Shown here: in pieces, positions 13,047 through 16,091 of the stretch
Numbering within the stretch: the first letter of the stretch is position 1
Layout of the letters: each line of letters starts with the position of its first letter
NCBI GenBank assembly: GCA_903932755.1
Contig: CAIZHL010000017.1
Location: 1 to 16,091 of the forward strand
Reading direction: 5' to 3'
Source of the DNA: an uncultured beta proteobacterium
Lineage (GTDB): Bacteria; Pseudomonadota; Gammaproteobacteria; Burkholderiales; Rhodocyclaceae
DNA length: 16,091 bases
Program-made: the position numbers and the translations under genes
The notes under the pieces: model-generated
Database searches by the model: none
What the model was told of the DNA's origin: nothing
Seen by the model: the letters and a program-made list of their open reading frames with translations, nothing else

Positions 13047-13674
13047 GGCCCTGTTTGTCTTCGGCGCCTCAGGCCATTGCAAGGTTGTCATCGACACCCT
13101 GCGCCGCGCCGGGGGCGAGGTGACTCTATTGGTGGACGACGACCTTCGGCGAACCGGTGGCACCATTCTCGGTCATGTGGTTGCGGGAAGCCGCGACGCA
13201 CTGGTGTTGGCGCGCGAAAGTGCTGGCCACGGCATCGTCGCCATCGGCCGCAACGAGGCACGACTTGCGGTGGCGGCTTGGCTACGCGACAGTGGTTTCG
13301 GTTTCGGTGTTGTCGTCGATCCCTCGGCCGTTGTTTCTGCTTTCGCTACCATCGGCGGCGGGACTCTGGTTGTGGCCCATGCCGTCGTGAATGCGGATGC
13401 CCGCGTCGGCGAACATGTGATCGTGAATACGGCAGCCACGGTCGATCACGACTGTGTGGTGGGCGACGGCGCCCATCTGGCGCCGGGCGTTCATCTGTGT
13501 GGGGATGTCCGGGTCGGTCGCGGAACATTCATCGGTGCGGGAACTGTCGTCGTGCCTGGTGTGCGTATTGGCGCCGGTGCGGTCATCGGCGCCGGCTCGA
13601 CAGTGCTGGCCAATGTGCCGGATTGCGCGCGCGTTGCCGGATCGCCATGCCGCCCGCTTGGCAGCACCCCATGA
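13039..13674 (+). CDS. pglD: PglD-type sugar N-acetyltransferase (left-handed beta helix)
   Basis: This 211-residue protein has the two-part build of PglD/NeuD enzymes. The N-terminal Rossmann-like domain opens LFVFGASGHCKVVIDTLRRAG. The C-terminal half shows hexapeptide repeats (IGGGTLV, VGEHVIV, VGDGAHL, VGRGTFI, IGAGAVI) forming a left-handed beta helix that binds acetyl-CoA. His137 in ATVDHDC matches the catalytic base position, and the tail RVAGSPCRPLG is the usual end. The family acetylates the 4-amino group of UDP-4-amino-4,6-dideoxy sugars such as the bacillosamine precursor. ATG 13039 lies inside the end of the PglC-type gene (8-base overlap) and was preferred over GTG 13030. The gene ends with an ATGA overlap to the aminotransferase that would make its substrate. 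Confidence 0.88.
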   Translation: MSEALFVFGASGHCKVVIDTLRRAGGEVTLLVDDDLRRTGGTILGHVVAGSRDALVLARESAGHGIVAIGRNEARLAVAAWLRDSGFGFGVVVDPSAVVSAFATIGGGTLVVAHAVVNADARVGEHVIVNTAATVDHDCVVGDGAHLAPGVHLCGDVRVGRGTFIGAGTVVVPGVRIGAGAVIGAGSTVLANVPDCARVAGSPCRPLGSTP

Positions 13675-14855
13675 CACCACCGCGCTCCCGTTTGTTTGCA
13701 CCTTGGCCTGTCTTCGAGGCCGACGAAATCGATGCCGTCAGTCGTGTTCTCGCCTCTGGGCGGGTCAACTACTGGACCGGCGGCGAGTGTGCTGCCTTCG
13801 AGGAGGAGTTCGCCGCGGCCTGCGATCGCAACCATGGTATCTCCCTCGCCAACGGTACCTTGGCGCTTGAACTCGCGCTCACGGCACTTGGCATCGGTCC
13901 CGGCGATGAGGTTGTGGTGCCCAGTCGCACCTTCATTGCGACGGCCAGTTGCGTTGTCGCCCGCGGTGCCCGCCCGGTGGTAGCGGATGTTGCTGCCGAA
14001 AGCGGCAACATTACCGCCGAAACGGTGGCGGCGGTGCTGACACCGCGCACCCGCGCCGTGATACCGGTGCATCTGGCGGGCTGGCCCTGCGACATGGATC
14101 CGATCCTGGAACTAGCTGCATCGCACGGACTTCGGGTCGTCGAAGACTGTGCCCAGGCCCATGGCGCAACCTATAAAGGCAGGCCTGTCGGCAGTCTTGG
14201 AGATTGTGCGGCATTCTCTTTTTGCCAGGACAAGATCATGACGACTGGCGGCGAGGGCGGCATGCTGGTAATGGATGACGCGGCACTCTGGCGGCGCGCA
14301 TGGGAGTACAAGGATCACGGCAAGAGTTGGGCTGCGACCCACGATCGCGAGCATCCCCCTGGGTTTCGCTGGCTGCACGAGTCGTTCGGCAGCAATTTCC
14401 GCATGACCGAAATGCAGGCCGCCATCGGGCGCCGCCAACTGGCAAAGTTACCCGGCTGGCTGGCTCGCCGTCGCGCCAACGCCGACTTTTTGGCGGATCG
14501 TCTTGCGAATGTCCCTGGGCTGCGAGTGTCGCGTCCTGGAGGAGACGTGGCGCATGCCTGGTACAAGTTTTACGCCTTCGTTGAGCCTGACCTGCTGCTA
14601 CCTGGCTGGGATCAGACCCGCATCATCGAAGCCATTGACGCCGAGGGGGTTCCCTGCCGATCGGGGAGTTGCAGCGAAATCTATCGCGAAAAGGCGTTTA
14701 TAGACGCGGGCATGGCGCCTCAACTGCCGCTGCCGGTGGCTGCCCACTTGGGTCGAACCAGCCTGATGTTTCAGGTGCATCCAACATTATCGATAGAGGA
14801 CATGGAGGTGACCGTTGCCGTTGTCGCCCGGGTCATGGGCGAGGCCTGCGCCTGA
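13671..14855 (+). CDS. pglE: PglE-type DegT/DnrJ/EryC1/StrS aminotransferase
   Basis: This 394-residue PLP enzyme is of the sugar aminotransferase family. Landmarks are: VNYWTGGECAAFEEEFA; SLANGTLALELALTALGIGPGDEVVVPSRTFIATA; VIPVHLAGWPCDMD; VVEDCAQAHGA with Asp159 and Gln162; and SFCQDKIMTTGGEGGML with Lys188, the Schiff-base lysine. The family transfers an amino group from glutamate to the C4 (or C3) keto group of nucleotide sugars; with a PglF-type dehydratase next door the substrate is probably UDP-4-keto-6-deoxy-GlcNAc. ATG 13671 overlaps the PglD-type stop as ATGA; the frame is open far upstream but that part antisenses no known protein and is only a shadow of the acetyltransferase. It is linked to the next gene by TGATG. 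Confidence 0.9.
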   Translation: MTPPRSRLFAPWPVFEADEIDAVSRVLASGRVNYWTGGECAAFEEEFAAACDRNHGISLANGTLALELALTALGIGPGDEVVVPSRTFIATASCVVARGARPVVADVAAESGNITAETVAAVLTPRTRAVIPVHLAGWPCDMDPILELAASHGLRVVEDCAQAHGATYKGRPVGSLGDCAAFSFCQDKIMTTGGEGGMLVMDDAALWRRAWEYKDHGKSWAATHDREHPPGFRWLHESFGSNFRMTEMQAAIGRRQLAKLPGWLARRRANADFLADRLANVPGLRVSRPGGDVAHAWYKFYAFVEPDLLLPGWDQTRIIEAIDAEGVPCRSGSCSEIYREKAFIDAGMAPQLPLPVAAHLGRTSLMFQVHPTLSIEDMEVTVAVVARVMGEACA

Positions 14856-16091
14856 TGCATCCGCGTTCCATCCTGGCATTGCTGCACGATGTATCGGCGG
14901 TCGCTGTCGCTTGGCTGGCGGCCTACTGGTTGCGCTTCAATCTGGATATTCCCGCCGGCTATCTGGAGCAGGCCGTGACAATGCTGCCATGGATTCTGCC
15001 TGTGAACCTGGCCATATTCTGGTTCGCCGGCCTTTACCGCGGAATCTGGCGCTATTCGAGCCTGCATGACCTTCAGCGCATTCTTTTGGCTGTCGCTGCT
15101 GCTACCCTGCTTGTAATCGCGGGTATGTACGTAAGTCAGAAGGCCGCTGTCCCGCGATCGGTACTGATTCTGTACCCCATGCTTCTTGTCGGGCTAATGG
15201 GCGGTAGCCGACTACTTTACCGTGTATGGAAAGAACGCAACCTGTACGGCGGTATGCGCGGCACGCAAAAGCCTGTCCTGGTGATTGGCGCCGGGGATGC
15301 CGCCGCCGATTTGCTGCGGGAACTGGTGCGCAGCTCGGATTGGCATGTGGTGGGTTTGCTGGACGACAGCCGGGCAAAGTACGGCCTACAGATCAATGGC
15401 GTACGGGTGCTCGGCGCAATTGACCAGGTGGCTTCGGTCGCGATTTCGCTGGAGGTTTCCCACGCGATTGTGGCCATGCCCGGCGCAACTGCAGCCACCC
15501 GTCGGCGCGCAATGGAACTTGCCGCCGCGGCCGGTCTCACGGTTCTTACGGTGCCGGCTTTCAGCGACTTGCTGTCCGGCAAATTCGCAATTTCCCAAGT
15601 GCGGGCGGTGGAGTTGGAAGACCTGCTCGGCCGTGACCGCATCGAGCTCGACGAGGCCGGCTTGCATCGGCTGCTTGAAGACAAGACCGTGCTGGTTACA
15701 GGTGCCGGCGGCTCCATCGGCTCGGAACTGTGCCGCCAGATCATCCGCTTCGGTCCGCGCCGGCTGGTGTTCCTTGAACAATCCGAGTTCGCCCTCTACA
15801 GCATCGAGCAGGAGTTCGCCGGGCAGCCGGTGAGCTGCGTGATGGGCGACGTCAAGGATGCCGCACGCATGGCGGCGGTGTTCGCCGAATACCGGCCCGA
15901 CGTGGTGTTCCACGCCGCCGCCTACAAGCATGTGCCGCTGATGGAGCGCGCCAACGCCTGGGAGGCGGTGCGCAACAACGTGCAGGGCACGCTCAATGTC
16001 GCGCGTGCCGCGCTTGCCGCCGGCGCCGGCGAGTTCGTCCTGATTTCGACCGACAAGGCGGTCAATCCGACCAATGTCATGGGCGCCAGCA
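14855..16091 (+). CDS. pglF: PglF/WbpM-type nucleotide-sugar 4,6-dehydratase, cut by window end
   Basis: The first 412 codons of a protein that is usually 600-650 residues long are visible. Four hydrophobic segments fill about the first 125 residues (for example VAVAWLAAYWLRF and MLPWILPVNLAIFWFAGLY). A first Rossmann domain follows with VLVIGAGDAAADLLREL, then the catalytic SDR domain with VLVTGAGGSIGSELCRQ, HAAAYKHVPLME and STDKAVNPTNVMGAS. In this family the normal SDR tyrosine is methionine; Met409 is visible, while the paired lysine lies just past the edge. Members bind UDP-GlcNAc and remove water between C4 and C6 to give UDP-4-keto-6-deoxy sugar (retaining gluco) or related products. 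ATG 14855 overlaps the preceding stop as TGATG. It is the first enzyme of the bacillosamine-type route completed by the three genes before it. CapD/WbpM-like enzymes of other pathways remain possible. Confidence 0.88.
   Translation, partial: MHPRSILALLHDVSAVAVAWLAAYWLRFNLDIPAGYLEQAVTMLPWILPVNLAIFWFAGLYRGIWRYSSLHDLQRILLAVAAATLLVIAGMYVSQKAAVPRSVLILYPMLLVGLMGGSRLLYRVWKERNLYGGMRGTQKPVLVIGAGDAAADLLRELVRSSDWHVVGLLDDSRAKYGLQINGVRVLGAIDQVASVAISLEVSHAIVAMPGATAATRRRAMELAAAAGLTVLTVPAFSDLLSGKFAISQVRAVELEDLLGRDRIELDEAGLHRLLEDKTVLVTGAGGSIGSELCRQIIRFGPRRLVFLEQSEFALYSIEQEFAGQPVSCVMGDVKDAARMAAVFAEYRPDVVFHAAAYKHVPLMERANAWEAVRNNVQGTLNVARAALAAGAGEFVLISTDKAVNPTNVMGAS

Noticed and set aside
13077..13670. N-terminal extension of the PglE-type aminotransferase through the open frame upstream
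   Set aside because: This part is an Arg/Cys-rich shadow of the acetyltransferase gene; ATG 13671 gives a normal-length enzyme with an ATGA overlap.

Overview
The window is a roughly 16 kb piece of a surface-polysaccharide (O-antigen, capsule or exopolysaccharide) biosynthesis locus from a fairly GC-rich (about 60% by eye) Gram-negative bacterium. Codon use and protein style fit a proteobacterium, perhaps a betaproteobacterium of the Rhodocyclales type; this is an impression only, since no marker gene is present. Nearly all genes lie on the + strand, tightly packed, many joined by ATGA or TGATG stop/start overlaps, so most of the window reads as one long operon or a few operons. No tRNA, rRNA, CRISPR array, complete insertion sequence, flippase (Wzx) or polymerase (Wzy) was seen.

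Left block (1-6194) looks like a route to an unusual activated sugar or cyclitol. In order: the C-terminal end of a 3-dehydroquinate-synthase-like sugar phosphate cyclase; a D-2-hydroxyacid dehydrogenase interrupted by one in-frame amber codon; a HisC-like PLP aminotransferase; a Gfo/Idh/MocA oxidoreductase; a zinc-ribbon SAM methyltransferase; a KdsB-type cytidylyltransferase whose sugar-binding signature is altered; and a second methyltransferase. The cyclase and the CMP-transferase both depart from the textbook motifs. I do not recognise the final product.

Middle block (6195-11192) is assembly machinery with visible scars. It holds a 633-residue protein with a GT-B-like C-terminal half, then the wreck of a short-chain dehydrogenase/epimerase gene reduced to its N-terminal and C-terminal ends in two frames, then a single reverse-strand GT2 glycosyltransferase, then an unrecognised small low-GC ORF coupled by ATGA to a membrane-anchored GT2, and a YdcF/DUF218 envelope protein. 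The lone inverted gene flanked by gene fragments suggests a past rearrangement.

Right block (11242-16091) is a clean, recognisable module in the same order as Campylobacter pglA-C-D-E-F: GT4 glycosyltransferase, PglC-type phosphoglycosyl transferase, PglD-type acetyltransferase, PglE-type aminotransferase, and a PglF/WbpM-type dehydratase cut by the window end. Together these should make UDP-N,N'-diacetylbacillosamine (or a close isomer), load it on undecaprenyl phosphate and add the second sugar. The glycosyltransferases and methyltransferases to the left would then extend and decorate the repeat unit.

All family calls rest on motifs read by eye; no database search was run.
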